Shown here piece after piece: positions 30,622-39,983 of a DNA stretch of 64,000 bases; the stretch's first letter is position 1, and the number at the start of each line of letters is the position of its first letter. The position numbers were made by a program, and so were the translations under genes. Source of the DNA: CAWJNF01 sp963844235 (GTDB taxonomy: Bacteria > Actinomycetota > Thermoleophilia > Gaiellales > Gaiellaceae); NCBI GenBank assembly GCA_963844235.1, contig CAWJNF010000008.1:558001-622000 (forward strand), in the 5' to 3' direction. The notes under the pieces are model-generated. The model was given only the letters and a program-made list of their open reading frames with translations. It did not search any database and was not told where the DNA came from.

Positions 30622-31925
30622 CCGCGCACGCGTGCTGAGGAGGGTGCGTCGGCGATGAGATAGGGAGCGAAGCGCGACAGATTCGCCCGTGGCAGGCGGG
30701 CGACAATGAGAACGCCGTCGGCCCGGTCGGAGCGCTCGTCGATGGGGGCGCCGAGCGCATACAACTCTGCCAGGCGAGCTCCCTCGCCGTGCGGAATGAG
30801 CAGCCGGACAGGCTCGAAGCGCTCGGCGAAGCGCTCCGCGATCCGCTCCCTGAGCCGGTCGAGCCCCTCGCCGGTCCGCGCCGAGACCTGGACGGCGTCC
30901 GGGTAGCGGTTGTGCAGCCGCCGTCTCGCGAGTGGGCTGACGGCGTCGATCTTGTTCATGACGAGCTCGACCGGCAGCTCCCCCGCTCCGATCTCCGCGA
31001 GCACGTCCTCGACCGCGGCCACCTGCTCCGCCAGACGCTGCTCGGGGGCCGACCCGTCGGCCACGTGCAGGACGAGGTCGGCGCCGCGCGTCTCCTCGAG
31101 CGTCGCACGGAAGCCCTCGACGAGCTGTGTAGGCAGGCGCCGGATGAAGCCCACCGTGTCCGTGAGCAGGTAGCGGCGCCCCTGGACGTCGAACGAACGC
31201 GTCGTCGGGTCGAGGGTCTCGAAGAGACGATCGTCCACGGAGACGGTCGCATCCGTGAGCGCGTTCAACATCGTGGACTTGCCGACGTTCGTGTAGCCGG
31301 CCAGAGCGACGAGAGGGGTCTCGGCCCGATGTCGCGCCATGCGCTGCGTCTCGCGCTGGCGCTCGAGCGAGCGGAGCTTCTGGCGCAGAAGGGCGATTCG
31401 GCGCCGGGCCATCCGGCGGTCGGACTCGAGCTGCGACTCGCCGGGGCCCCTCGTGCCGATGCCGCCGCCGAGGCGCTCGAGGTGCTGCCACATGCCTCGC
31501 ATCCGCGGAAGGTTGTACTCGAGCTGCGCGAGCTCGACCTGGAGCTTGCCCTCCGCCGTTCGCGCATGCTGGGCGAAGATGTCGAGTATCAGCTGCGTCC
31601 GATCGACGACGCGCAGCTTGAGCGCGTCCTCGAGGCGCCGCTGCTGACTCGGACCGAGGTCGCCGTCCACCACGAGGGACTCCGCCCGGGTCTCCGCCAC
31701 CGAGGCCTTCAGCTCCTCGAAGCGGCCCTTGCCGAGGTAGGTGCGGGGGTCGGGAGCGGCCCGACGCTGCACGATCTCGCCGACGGGCTCGACGCCGGCC
31801 GTGCGCATCAGCTCGCGTACCTCCCCGAGCTCCTCGTCGGCGTCGATCTCGGGAGCCAGCGCCGCGATCAGGAAGGCACGCTCCGGCTCGGCGCCGGGCG
31901 CAGGATCCGGCTGGTGCTGGCTCAC
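30618..31925 (-). CDS. hflX: Ribosome-associated GTPase HflX
   Basis: 435 aa from GTG 31925. HflX splits stalled 70S ribosomes, especially in stress. The N-terminal HflX domain (DPRTYLGKGRFEEL, VDRTQLILDIFAQHARTAEG, GGIGTRGPGESQLE) is followed by a G domain: G1 AGYTNVGKST, G3 DTVGFIRRLP, G4 NKID, and a short C-terminal domain. All GTP-binding motifs are intact. The gene leads the hflX-dut-NUDIX operon and diverges from dapE across about 100 bases, in which I see no clear promoter. Confidence 0.92.
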   Translation of the reverse strand: MSQHQPDPAPGAEPERAFLIAALAPEIDADEELGEVRELMRTAGVEPVGEIVQRRAAPDPRTYLGKGRFEELKASVAETRAESLVVDGDLGPSQQRRLEDALKLRVVDRTQLILDIFAQHARTAEGKLQVELAQLEYNLPRMRGMWQHLERLGGGIGTRGPGESQLESDRRMARRRIALLRQKLRSLERQRETQRMARHRAETPLVALAGYTNVGKSTMLNALTDATVSVDDRLFETLDPTTRSFDVQGRRYLLTDTVGFIRRLPTQLVEGFRATLEETRGADLVLHVADGSAPEQRLAEQVAAVEDVLAEIGAGELPVELVMNKIDAVSPLARRRLHNRYPDAVQVSARTGEGLDRLRERIAERFAERFEPVRLLIPHGEGARLAELYALGAPIDERSDRADGVLIVARLPRANLSRFAPYLIADAPSSARVRG

Positions 31926-32028
31926 GTCCCCGCATTATGCCCGGTTGCGCGGCCGGCCACGAGCTGCGGCAGCCGGGCGGGACGCGCGACGCGGTGGAAA
32001 TGAGACCCCGGCCCATAGACTCTTCGCC

Positions 32029-33123
32029 ATGACTCCAGAGACAGCCGTAGCGCGTAGGCTCGCCGACCGTACGCTTGCCCTCGTCGACGTGCCGTCGGTG
32101 AGTCGCGACGAGGCACGTCTGGCCGAGCTGGTCGTCGACTCGGTGCCTCGCGGAGCGTTCCTGGAGCGACACGCCGACGGTGAAGGCTTCTACTACTCGA
32201 CGGAGAGACGCCCGGGAAGCCCCCAGGTCCTGCTCGTCGGCCACCTGGACACGATTCCGGCCCAGGACAACCTCCCAGGCCGGATCGAGGACGGCTGGGT
32301 GGTGGGCCTGGGCGCCACTGACATGAAGGGCGGGCTCGCAGTCATGCTCGAGCTCGCAAGCTGGCTCGACCGCGACCGCCCCGACCGCGAGCTCGACATC
32401 GGCCTGCTCTTCTTCACGCGCGAGGAGCTGCCGGTCGCAGAGAGCCCGCTGCCCGGGGTCTTCGCCGCCTGTCCCGACCTGCGCGAGACGGATCTCGCCA
32501 TCGTGCTCGAGCCTACGGACAACACGATCCAGGCCGGCTGCCTCGGCAACCTCAATGCAACGCTCGCGTTCCGCGGAATCAGCGCCCATTCGGCCAGGCC
32601 GTGGCTCGGCGTCAACGCGATCGGCGTGGCGGTCGACGGGCTGCACCCGCTCACCCGCATCCCGCCGGCGCAGGTCGACGTGGCTGGTCTGACGTTCGTG
32701 GAGGTGCTCACCGTGACCCGTATCGAGGGCGGCATCGCAGACAATGTCGTGCCGGACGCCGTCACTGCCCGGCTCAACTACCGCTTCGCGCCCAGTCGAA
32801 CGCTGGACGAGGCTGTGCAACGCCTCCACGAGCTCGTCGCCGGTACTGGAGAGCTCGAGGTGACGAGCAGCTCCCCCCCGGGTCGTGTCTCGGCCACCTC
32901 GCCGCTCGTCCACCGCCTCCGCGAGACGGGTGGCTTCCGCGTCGAGCCGAAGCAGGCGTGGACGCCTGTCGCACAGTTCACCGAGGAGGGCGTCGACGCG
33001 GTCAACCTGGGGCCCGGGGCGACCGAGTACGCGCACAAGCGCGACGAGCGGGTCTCGATCCTCGAGCTCGCCCGCACGTACGAGGCGCTGCAACGGTTCA
33101 TCACCGGGACGGCGAGCCCGTGA
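32029..33123 (+). CDS. dapE: Succinyl-diaminopimelate desuccinylase
   Basis: 364 aa from ATG 32029. DapE removes succinate from N-succinyl-LL-diaminopimelate. An M20 metallopeptidase fold is visible: VLLVGHLDTIPAQ (first zinc His and catalytic Asp), GLGATDMKGGLAVMLELA (bridging Asp), FTREELPVAES (catalytic and zinc Glu), GISAHSARPWLGVNA of the dimerisation domain, and a C-terminal AYH-like segment (TEYAHKRDE) with the last zinc His. It is the first gene of dapE-dapC-dapD; its TGA overlaps the next GTG. Confidence 0.9.
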   Translation: MTPETAVARRLADRTLALVDVPSVSRDEARLAELVVDSVPRGAFLERHADGEGFYYSTERRPGSPQVLLVGHLDTIPAQDNLPGRIEDGWVVGLGATDMKGGLAVMLELASWLDRDRPDRELDIGLLFFTREELPVAESPLPGVFAACPDLRETDLAIVLEPTDNTIQAGCLGNLNATLAFRGISAHSARPWLGVNAIGVAVDGLHPLTRIPPAQVDVAGLTFVEVLTVTRIEGGIADNVVPDAVTARLNYRFAPSRTLDEAVQRLHELVAGTGELEVTSSSPPGRVSATSPLVHRLRETGGFRVEPKQAWTPVAQFTEEGVDAVNLGPGATEYAHKRDERVSILELARTYEALQRFITGTASP

Positions 33124-34271
33124 AGGTGTCGCCGGTCCTCGCGGAGCTCGGCACCTATCCCTTCGTCCGTCTCGACGACGCGAAGCGGCGCCTGGCCGAG
33201 AGCGGAGCCCGCGTGATCGACTTCGGGGTCGGCGACCCGCGTGAGCCGACCGCGCCGCGCATCCGCCAGGCCCTGGTGGACGGGGTCAGGGAGACGATGG
33301 GCTATCCGCGTGCGCTCGGCCTGCCGGAGCTGCGGGAGGCGATCGCGGACTGGGTGGGGCGGCGCTTCGGCGTCGTCCTGGATCCCGAGCGCGAGGTCAT
33401 CCCGACGCTCGGATCGAAGGAGGCGATCTGCAGCTTCGCCCAGGTCGCGCTCGACCCCGGTTCCGGGCGCGACACCGTCGTCGTCACCGAGCCGGGCTAC
33501 CCCGTCGCCGAGCGCGGCACACGCTTGGCGGGCGGCGAGGTCGTTCATCTGCCGCTGCTCGAGGAACGGGACTTTCTTCCGGATCTCGATGGGGTCGACC
33601 CCGCGATCTGGCGCCGCACGGCCGTCGTCTGGACGAACTACCCCAACAACCCGACCGGCGTTACCGCGCCGCGGAGCTTCTACGAGCGGCTCGCGTCGCT
33701 GGCGGCGGAGCACGACTTCCTCGTCGCCTCCGACGAGGCCTACAGCGAGCTGTGGTTCGAAGGCGAGGCTCCCGTGACGGCGCTCGAGGTCGATGACCGC
33801 TCGCGCATCGTCGTCTTCAACAGCCTGAGCAAGCGCTCGTCGATGACCGGCTATCGCAGCGGGTTCGTGGCGGCGCCCCCGGACGTGATCGACGCCCTTC
33901 GCGTGTTCAGGCCCACGGTCGGCACGGCGCCGCAGGAATTCGTTCAACGCGCTGCCGTCGCAGCCTGGACAGACGAGGAGCACGTCGCAGAGGCACGCCG
34001 GCGCTACGGGCGGAAGCGTGCCGTCCTCATGCAGGCACTCGCCCGGAAGGGGCTCAGGGTCGCGGGGAGCGTGGCGACGATGTACCTGTGGGTGGAGGCC
34101 CCGGGCGGCGAGACCTCGGAGACATTCGCCCACCGCCTGCTCGAGCACGGCCTCGTCGTGGCACCGGGCGCGTACCTCGGGCCGTCGGGAGAGGGCTACG
34201 TCAGGTTCGCGCTCGTCCCCACAGAGGCGGAGTGCGCCGAGGCCGCGGCGATCATCGAGGACGTGCCCTGA
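33120..34271 (+). CDS. dapC: N-succinyldiaminopimelate aminotransferase
   Basis: 383 aa from GTG 33120. A class I/II PLP aminotransferase: PFVRLDDAKRRL, DFGVGDPREPT, GSKEAICSFAQ, NYPNNPTGVTAP (PLP Asn), SDEAYSELWF (PLP Asp), and the Schiff-base lysine in NSLSKRSSMTGYRSGF. DapC makes N-succinyl-LL-diaminopimelate from the keto form using glutamate. The assignment over other aminotransferases rests on its place between dapE and dapD, each joined by overlap or a two-base gap. Confidence 0.85.
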   Translation: MKVSPVLAELGTYPFVRLDDAKRRLAESGARVIDFGVGDPREPTAPRIRQALVDGVRETMGYPRALGLPELREAIADWVGRRFGVVLDPEREVIPTLGSKEAICSFAQVALDPGSGRDTVVVTEPGYPVAERGTRLAGGEVVHLPLLEERDFLPDLDGVDPAIWRRTAVVWTNYPNNPTGVTAPRSFYERLASLAAEHDFLVASDEAYSELWFEGEAPVTALEVDDRSRIVVFNSLSKRSSMTGYRSGFVAAPPDVIDALRVFRPTVGTAPQEFVQRAAVAAWTDEEHVAEARRRYGRKRAVLMQALARKGLRVAGSVATMYLWVEAPGGETSETFAHRLLEHGLVVAPGAYLGPSGEGYVRFALVPTEAECAEAAAIIEDVP

Positions 34272-34273
34272 CC

Positions 34274-35086
34274 GTGGCGTCCCTCGCCCGCGAGATCGAC
34301 CGGCTCTGGGACCTTCCCGCGGAGGAGGCCGTCCGGGGGGTCGATGCGGTCGACGAGGCGATTCGCCTGCTCGATCGGGGCGAGGCGCGCGTGGCGGAGA
34401 AGCGCGACGGCGAGTGGGTCGTCAACGAGTGGACGAAGAAGGCGATTCTCCTGTCGTTTCGTCTCAAGCAGGCCGGGCCGATCGAGGTGGGCCCGTACAG
34501 CTACTTCGACAAGGTTCCGCTGAAGCGCGTCGACGAGTCTCTCGGCGTGCGCGTCGTGCCGCCGGCGGTCGCACGGTACGGCTCGTACCTCTCCCCGGGC
34601 GTCGTGATGATGCCCAGCTACGTCAACATCGGCGCCTGGGTCGGTCCCCGCACGATGGTCGACACGTGGGCCACCGTCGGCTCCTGCGCCCAGATCGGCG
34701 CCGACGTGCACCTCTCCGGTGGGGTCGGCATCGGCGGCGTGCTCGAGCCACCGCAAGCATCCCCGGTGATCGTCGAGGACGGCGCCTTCGTCGGCTCGCG
34801 CTGCATCGTCGTCGAGGGCGTCCTTGTGGGCGAGCAGGCCGTCCTGGGCGCGAACGTCGTCCTCACCGCGTCCACGCCGATCATCGACGTCACCGGGCCG
34901 GAGCCGGTCGAGACCCGCGGTCGGGTACCGCCCCGCTCCGTCGTCGTACCGGGAACACGCGAAAAGGGCTTCCCCGCCGGCACGTACCACCTGCCGGCGG
35001 CGCTCGTCATCGGCCGTCGCACCGAGTCGACCGACCTGAAGGTCAGCCTCAACGACGCGCTCAGGAGCTACGGCGTAGCGGTGTGA
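34274..35086 (+). CDS. dapD: Tetrahydrodipicolinate N-succinyltransferase
   Basis: 270 aa from GTG 34274. DapD adds succinyl from succinyl-CoA to tetrahydrodipicolinate. The N-terminus (WVVNEWTKKAILLSFRL) fits the proteobacterial-type DapD, and the centre is a left-handed beta helix of hexapeptide repeats (GVVMMPSYVNIGAWVGPRTM, VGSCAQIGADVHLSGGVGIG) that includes the conserved trimer active-site segments. The C-terminus (AALVIGRRTESTDLKVSLND) is typical. It closes the dapE-dapC-dapD operon and faces dapF with 38 bases between. Confidence 0.9.
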   Translation: MASLAREIDRLWDLPAEEAVRGVDAVDEAIRLLDRGEARVAEKRDGEWVVNEWTKKAILLSFRLKQAGPIEVGPYSYFDKVPLKRVDESLGVRVVPPAVARYGSYLSPGVVMMPSYVNIGAWVGPRTMVDTWATVGSCAQIGADVHLSGGVGIGGVLEPPQASPVIVEDGAFVGSRCIVVEGVLVGEQAVLGANVVLTASTPIIDVTGPEPVETRGRVPPRSVVVPGTREKGFPAGTYHLPAALVIGRRTESTDLKVSLNDALRSYGVAV

Positions 35087-35124
35087 CGCTGTGTCGCCGA
35101 CGCCGCTTGCCCCACCGGCGGTGC

Positions 35125-35922
35125 TCAGCCAGGGCTGCGCATCTCGGCGAGCAACTCCTCGCTCACCTCGCCCCGACAGATCTCCTGGGCCGGGCCGGTA
35201 AGCCGGGCCTTGCCGTCGACGATCGCGACAGCCAGTGCTCCACCCGGCATGTGCACGCGGACCGGGCTCTCGCACCAGCCGTTCGCGATCGCCGCTGCGG
35301 CAACGGCGCAGGCGCTCGTGCCGGAGGCCCTCGTCTCCCCCGCCCCCCGCTCCCAGACCGCCGCCGTGACGTCGTGCCTCCCGTCGACGCGGATCAGCTG
35401 GACGTTCGTCCTCTCGGGGAAGCGCGGGTGCTGCTCGATCGCAGGGCCGAGGCGCAGCAGCTCCTCGCGGATCGGATTCTGACGGACGACCGCATGGGGG
35501 TTGCCGACGGAGACGACCGTCACCTCGACGTCCCGGCCCTCGACGGTGAGCGTCTCGGGCCCGCTGACGGCGATGTCGCCCATGTCCTGCTCGACGACTG
35601 GCGCGTCGCCCATGCGCCCGACGACCTCGCGCTCGCCGACGCGAATGCGGACGACCGGCTGGCCGGCTTGCTCCGACAGCCAGCGTGCCGCGATACGGGT
35701 GCCGTTGCCGGAGAGCTCAGCGGTCGAGCCATCAGGGTTCCAGATCACGACTTCGGCCTTTGCGCCGTCGGCCGAGAGCACCTCGAGCACCCCGTCCGCC
35801 CCTATCCCCGTGTGGACGTCGCAAAGCCGCGTGACCGTGGCCGGGTCGAGCGGCCCGCCGGCATCAGCCCGCGTCACCAGCAGGTAGTCGTTGCCGAGCG
35901 CGTGCCACTTCGAGAACCTCAC
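35125..35922 (-). CDS. dapF: Diaminopimelate epimerase with both catalytic cysteines replaced by serine
   Basis: 265 aa from GTG 35922, chosen for GGAGGAGG six bases upstream. DapF interconverts LL- and meso-diaminopimelate with two cysteine bases. The fold is clear: RFSKWHALGNDYLLV, WNPDGSTAELSGNGTR, VGNPHAVV, ERGAGETRASGTSACA. In known DapF the second motif reads CGNG and the fourth ACGTG; here the first reads SGNG and the other ASGTS, so both catalytic Cys are Ser (codons TCC and TCC). Enzymes with a single Cys-to-Ser change are much impaired, so activity may be low or different. The coding start lies 59 bases inside miaA. Confidence 0.85.
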   Translation of the reverse strand: MRFSKWHALGNDYLLVTRADAGGPLDPATVTRLCDVHTGIGADGVLEVLSADGAKAEVVIWNPDGSTAELSGNGTRIAARWLSEQAGQPVVRIRVGEREVVGRMGDAPVVEQDMGDIAVSGPETLTVEGRDVEVTVVSVGNPHAVVRQNPIREELLRLGPAIEQHPRFPERTNVQLIRVDGRHDVTAAVWERGAGETRASGTSACAVAAAAIANGWCESPVRVHMPGGALAVAIVDGKARLTGPAQEICRGEVSEELLAEMRSPG

Positions 35923-36787
35923 GTGCAACCTCCTCCGGGGGGCGGTCGGCGCTGAGGCTAACAACGCCGGGGATCCGCCGAAGCCACTTGCGCTGGTAGG
36001 CCGCATAGCGCAGCGTCCGGCGCACGATCGCGGCGACCGCCTCGTCACGGGGAAGATCGGCGACCTCGCTGAGGCCGATGACGTGACGGGCGGTCGACGA
36101 AAGCGGCTGCGCGAGCGCCCGGCAGACTTCCTCCTCCACCCCGCGCTCGAACATGGCCTCGGTGCGCTCGCGGATCCGCCGCTCGAGCAGCTCGCGCGGG
36201 GCGTCCAGACCGACGACGGTCGTGGCATGTCGCGTCTCCCCTGCCCAGAGCCGGTCACGCGAGGGGCGGAGCGACGTTCCCGCCTCGACGAGCTCGAGCG
36301 CCCTCACGACGCGCCGGCGGTCGTTCGGGTGGATGGCCTCCGCGGCGGCCGGATCCCGCTTCGCGAGCAGCGCGTGGGCCTCCACTCCGCCGGACCGGTC
36401 GTACAGCTGCTCGTAGCGCTCGCGGGCGCCGGGGGGCGGTGCGGGCGGAAGCTCGAGCTCCGCCAGGGCCGCGCGAAGATAGAGCCCGGTTCCGCCTGCC
36501 ACGATCGCCATCCGTCCGGCGGCGAGAATCTCGTCGATCGCTCCGTGCGCGAGGCGTGCGTACTCCCCGACGGAGGCTTCGTGCGCGAGAGGCCATACGG
36601 CCACGAGACGCGTGGGCCGAGTGGGCTGATTCGTGAGGATCGGCAGCCCGTCGTAGACCTGCATGGCATCGGCGGATACGAGCTCCGCCGGAACGAGACC
36701 TGCGAGGGCCTCCGCCACGGCGCTCTTCCCGGACGCCGTCGGCCCGAAGATCCCGATCACGGGCAACTCACCGTCCCCAGCAGCCAT
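35864..36787 (-). CDS. miaA: tRNA dimethylallyltransferase
   Basis: 307 aa from ATG 36787. MiaA adds dimethylallyl to A37 of tRNAs reading U-initial codons. P-loop GPTASGKSAVAEAL at residue 15, VSADAMQVYDGLPILTNQP, the AGGTGLYLRAAL loop, and NDRRRVVRALEL are all family signatures. MiaB, which thiomethylates the same base, is the upstream gene 209 bases away. The 3' end overlaps the start of dapF by 59 bases. Confidence 0.92.
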   Translation of the reverse strand: MAAGDGELPVIGIFGPTASGKSAVAEALAGLVPAELVSADAMQVYDGLPILTNQPTRPTRLVAVWPLAHEASVGEYARLAHGAIDEILAAGRMAIVAGGTGLYLRAALAELELPPAPPPGARERYEQLYDRSGGVEAHALLAKRDPAAAEAIHPNDRRRVVRALELVEAGTSLRPSRDRLWAGETRHATTVVGLDAPRELLERRIRERTEAMFERGVEEEVCRALAQPLSSTARHVIGLSEVADLPRDEAVAAIVRRTLRYAAYQRKWLRRIPGVVSLSADRPPEEVAREVLEVARARQRLPAGDAG

Positions 36788-36995
36788 GTCCGATCCGGCG
36801 GTCTCGCGTGAAGACCGGGTGTGCCGCCCTCCTCCCTGCTGCGAGCGTAGCGCGAAAAGCGTCACACGTGGCTCACGCACCGTGCCGAGAGAGCGACGCC
36901 TCCGCGCCGGGTGACACCCGTGCACCGGCGTCGCTCGCGGGTGCCGCGCGTGCTCCCTTTCGACGACGTCGCGCCCGTCCGGCGCCGGCAGCCGG

Positions 36996-38324
36996 TCAGG
37001 CAGCTGCGAGCGCCGTCTGCGTACCACGCAGCGTGGCCGACGTCGCCGCCTCGATCAGGACGTCGACGAGCTCGCCGGCGGCGGCCGTCCCCGCGAAGTT
37101 CACCGTGGTGTTCCGTCGTGTCCGCCCACGGAACAGCGAGGGGTCCGTGCGGCTCGGACCCTCGACGAGCACCTCTTCGACACGGCCGATCCGAGCCCGA
37201 TTGCGCTCGGCCGCGGCGTGCTGAACGACCTCGACGAGTCGCTCGATACGCTCGCGCTTGAGCTGGTCGGGAACCTGGTCGCCCATCGCGGCCGCCTCGG
37301 TGCCTGCTCGGGGGCTGAAGACGAACGTGAAGGCGCCGTCGAAGCGCACGTCGTCGACGAGCGTGAGCGTCTGCTCGAAGTCCTCATCGGTCTCGCCGGG
37401 AAAGCCGACGATCAGGTCGGTCGTCAGCGCGAGCTCCGGAATGGCCGCTCGCAACCGTTCGACGAGCGTCAGGTAGCGCTCCCGCGAGTAGGTTCGTCGC
37501 ATGGCCTTGAGGATCCGCGTCGACCCGGACTGCGCCGGAAGGTGGGCGTGCTCGCAGACCGCGGCGCACTCGGCCATGGCATTCACTACGGGATCGCGGA
37601 AATCCTTCGGATGCGGGCTCGTGAAGCGGATCCGCTCGATGCCGTCGATCGCATCCACCGCTCGGAGCAGCTCGCCGAAGTCCGTGTTGAGGTCGGGCCC
37701 GAGATCACGCCCCCATGAGTTCACGTTCTGGCCGAGCAGCGTGATCTCCCGGACGCCCTCACCGGCCAAGCGCTCGACCTCGGCCGCGATCTCGCCCGGG
37801 CGGCGGCTCCGCTCCCGCCCGCGCACCGCGGGCACGATGCAGTACGCGCAGCGTGAGTTGCACCCCATCGAGACCTGCACCCACGCCTGGAACGGCCGCT
37901 CGCGCACCGTCGGCAGCAGCGCGGCGAAGGCCCGCTCCTCTCCGGTGCCGAAGCTCCCGCGCTGAGCTCCGAGCCCGCCCGTGCCGAGCCAGTCGGCCAA
38001 GTGCGCGATGGAGCCGGGCCCGAAGGCCACGTCGACGAAGGGGTACATGTCGAAGAGGCGCTCTCGCTGGGCCTCCGCGTAGCAGCCGCCGACCGCGATG
38101 ACGCGCTCCGGATCACGCTCCTTCAGCGCGCGGGCCTGGGCGAGATGAGCCGCGAAGCGCTGATCCGGCTTCTCGCGGATCGTGCACGTGTTGAAGACCA
38201 TCACGTCCGCCTGGTCCTGGGACAGCGTCTCGCCGAGCCCGAGCTCCTCGAGCATGCCCTTGATGCGCTCGGAGTCGTGCGCGTTCATCTGGCAGCCGAA
38301 CGTGGTGACGTGGTAGCGGCGCAT
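36996..38324 (-). CDS. miaB: tRNA-2-methylthio-N6-dimethylallyladenosine synthase
   Basis: 442 aa. MiaB is a radical-SAM methylthiotransferase acting after MiaA. N-terminal UPF0004 cysteines: TTFGCQMN, FNTCTIREK and GGCYAEA (the auxiliary cluster); radical-SAM triad CNSRCAYC; TRAM domain at the C-terminus (about residues 370-440), where NFAGTAAAGELVDVLI is visible. All six cluster cysteines are present. The space between miaA and miaB (36788-36995) has no further gene. Confidence 0.92.
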   Translation of the reverse strand: MRRYHVTTFGCQMNAHDSERIKGMLEELGLGETLSQDQADVMVFNTCTIREKPDQRFAAHLAQARALKERDPERVIAVGGCYAEAQRERLFDMYPFVDVAFGPGSIAHLADWLGTGGLGAQRGSFGTGEERAFAALLPTVRERPFQAWVQVSMGCNSRCAYCIVPAVRGRERSRRPGEIAAEVERLAGEGVREITLLGQNVNSWGRDLGPDLNTDFGELLRAVDAIDGIERIRFTSPHPKDFRDPVVNAMAECAAVCEHAHLPAQSGSTRILKAMRRTYSRERYLTLVERLRAAIPELALTTDLIVGFPGETDEDFEQTLTLVDDVRFDGAFTFVFSPRAGTEAAAMGDQVPDQLKRERIERLVEVVQHAAAERNRARIGRVEEVLVEGPSRTDPSLFRGRTRRNTTVNFAGTAAAGELVDVLIEAATSATLRGTQTALAAA

Positions 38325-38387
38325 TCCGGACGAAGCGTAGCGCGGGCCAGGAGGTGGGCCGGGGGGACGAACGGCGAAGGGGTTGAC

Positions 38388-38412
38388 GGGCCGGATGAGA
38401 TCCGGCCCCTAC
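38388..38412 (-). repeat. REP-like GTAG palindrome
   Basis: GGGCCGGATGAG and ATCCGGCCC pair, followed by CTAC; the classic form of the repeat family, between miaB and rny. Nothing else is evident in the 118-base gap. Confidence 0.7.
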
Positions 38413-38442
38413 GTCATCGCCGCCGGGCCTCCGGCACGGCGG

Positions 38443-39975
38443 CTATTTGGCGAATTCGACGGCGCGGCTCTCGCGGATGACGGTCACCTTGATCTGACCG
38501 GGGTATTCGAGCTGGCCCTCGATCTCGCGCGCGATCTCGTGGGAGAGGAGCACGGCTTCGTCGTCGTCGATCTCCGTCGGCTTGACCATGACCCGGATCT
38601 CCCGTCCGGCCTGGAGGGCGAACACGCGCTCGACGCCCTTCTTCTCGGCCGCGATCCGCTCGAGGCCCTCGAGCCGCTTGATGTAGTGCTCGAGGCTCTC
38701 GCCACGGGCCCCGGGGCGCGACGCCGAGATGGCGTCGGCCGAGATGACGAGGATCGCCTCGACGGACTCCGGCTGCACCTCGTAGTGGTGCGCCTCGATC
38801 GCGTGCACGACCTGCGGGGTCTCACCGTACTTGCGCGCGAGCTGCCCGGAGATCTGGGCGTGCGGGCCCTCGATCTCGTGCGTCATCGCCTTGCCGATGT
38901 CGTGCAGGAGCGCGGCGCGCTTGGCCGTCTTCACGCTGACCCCCAGCTCCGAGGCCATGATCCCCGCCAGGTGGGCGACCTCGAGCGAGTGCTTGAGGAC
39001 GTTCTGACCGTAGCTCGTCCGGTAGCGCAGACGCCCGAGCACCTTGACGAGCTCCTCGTGCACGGTTCCGCAGTTCGCCTCGAACACGGCCTGCTCTCCG
39101 GCCTGGCGTACGTGCTCCTCGATCTCGGCCTTCGACTGGTAGTACATCTCCTCGATCCGCGACGGGTGGATCCGGCCGTCCTCGACGAGCTTGGCGAGCG
39201 TGAGCTTCGCGATCTCGCGGCGTAGGCCGTCGAAGGACGACAGGACGACGGCCTGCGGAGTGTCGTCGATGATGAACTCGACGCCCGTGAGGTTCTCGAG
39301 GGCACGGATATTGCGGCCCTCGCGACCGATGATGCGACCTTTCATGTCGTCGGACGGCAGCTGGACGAGCGAGACGGTCGTCTCGGCCGCGTGACTCGCG
39401 GCCACCCGTTGGAGAGCGTCTGCGACCAGCGCGCGCGCTCGTTGCTTCGCGTCCGCCTGCGCCTCCTCCTCGATCTGGCGCACCATTCTCGCCATCTCGT
39501 GACGCACGAGCTCCTCGCAGCGACCGAGGAGCTCGGCGCGCGCCTCCCCAGTCGTCATGCCCGAGATGCGCTCCAGCTCTCGCGTATGGACGTCCTTCGC
39601 CTGCTCCAGCTCGACCTGAAGGCGAGCGAGCCCGCCCTCGCGCTCGCCGAGCTCCTGCTCCCGCTGCTCGAGCCCGCCGAGCTTGCGGTCGATCTCCTCC
39701 TCCTTCTCGAGCACCCGTGCTTCGACCCGGATGATCTCTGCCTGTTTGTCCTTGACCTCCTGGTCGACCTCGCCCCGCAGCCTGACGGCCAGCTCGCGCG
39801 ATTCGACCTGGGCCTCCCTGCGGATGGCCTCGGCATCGCGCTCGGCGTCGGCGAGGACCCGCTCCCGCTCCTCCGTGGCCGCCTGGAGGCGGTTCCCGAG
39901 CACGAGCCGGGCAACCACGTACGCGCCTGCGGCCCCCGCCGCGAGGCCGATCAGGATCCCAACCACTAATAGCAT
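38443..39975 (-). CDS. rny: Ribonuclease Y
   Basis: 510 aa. RNase Y is the membrane-bound endonuclease that starts mRNA decay in many Gram-positives. One N-terminal TM helix (LLVVGILIGLAAGAAGAYVV), a long coiled coil (about residues 30-200, EERERVLADAERDAEAIRRE), a KH domain with GRIIGREGRNIRALE, and an HD domain with LLHDIGKAM and HAQISGQLA. Full length for the family. It starts with ATG 39975 after GTAGGAGC. Together with RNase J and PNPase in this window it makes a full RNA-decay set. Confidence 0.92.
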   Translation of the reverse strand: MLLVVGILIGLAAGAAGAYVVARLVLGNRLQAATEERERVLADAERDAEAIRREAQVESRELAVRLRGEVDQEVKDKQAEIIRVEARVLEKEEEIDRKLGGLEQREQELGEREGGLARLQVELEQAKDVHTRELERISGMTTGEARAELLGRCEELVRHEMARMVRQIEEEAQADAKQRARALVADALQRVAASHAAETTVSLVQLPSDDMKGRIIGREGRNIRALENLTGVEFIIDDTPQAVVLSSFDGLRREIAKLTLAKLVEDGRIHPSRIEEMYYQSKAEIEEHVRQAGEQAVFEANCGTVHEELVKVLGRLRYRTSYGQNVLKHSLEVAHLAGIMASELGVSVKTAKRAALLHDIGKAMTHEIEGPHAQISGQLARKYGETPQVVHAIEAHHYEVQPESVEAILVISADAISASRPGARGESLEHYIKRLEGLERIAAEKKGVERVFALQAGREIRVMVKPTEIDDDEAVLLSHEIAREIEGQLEYPGQIKVTVIRESRAVEFAK

Positions 39976-39983
39976 TGCTTGCT

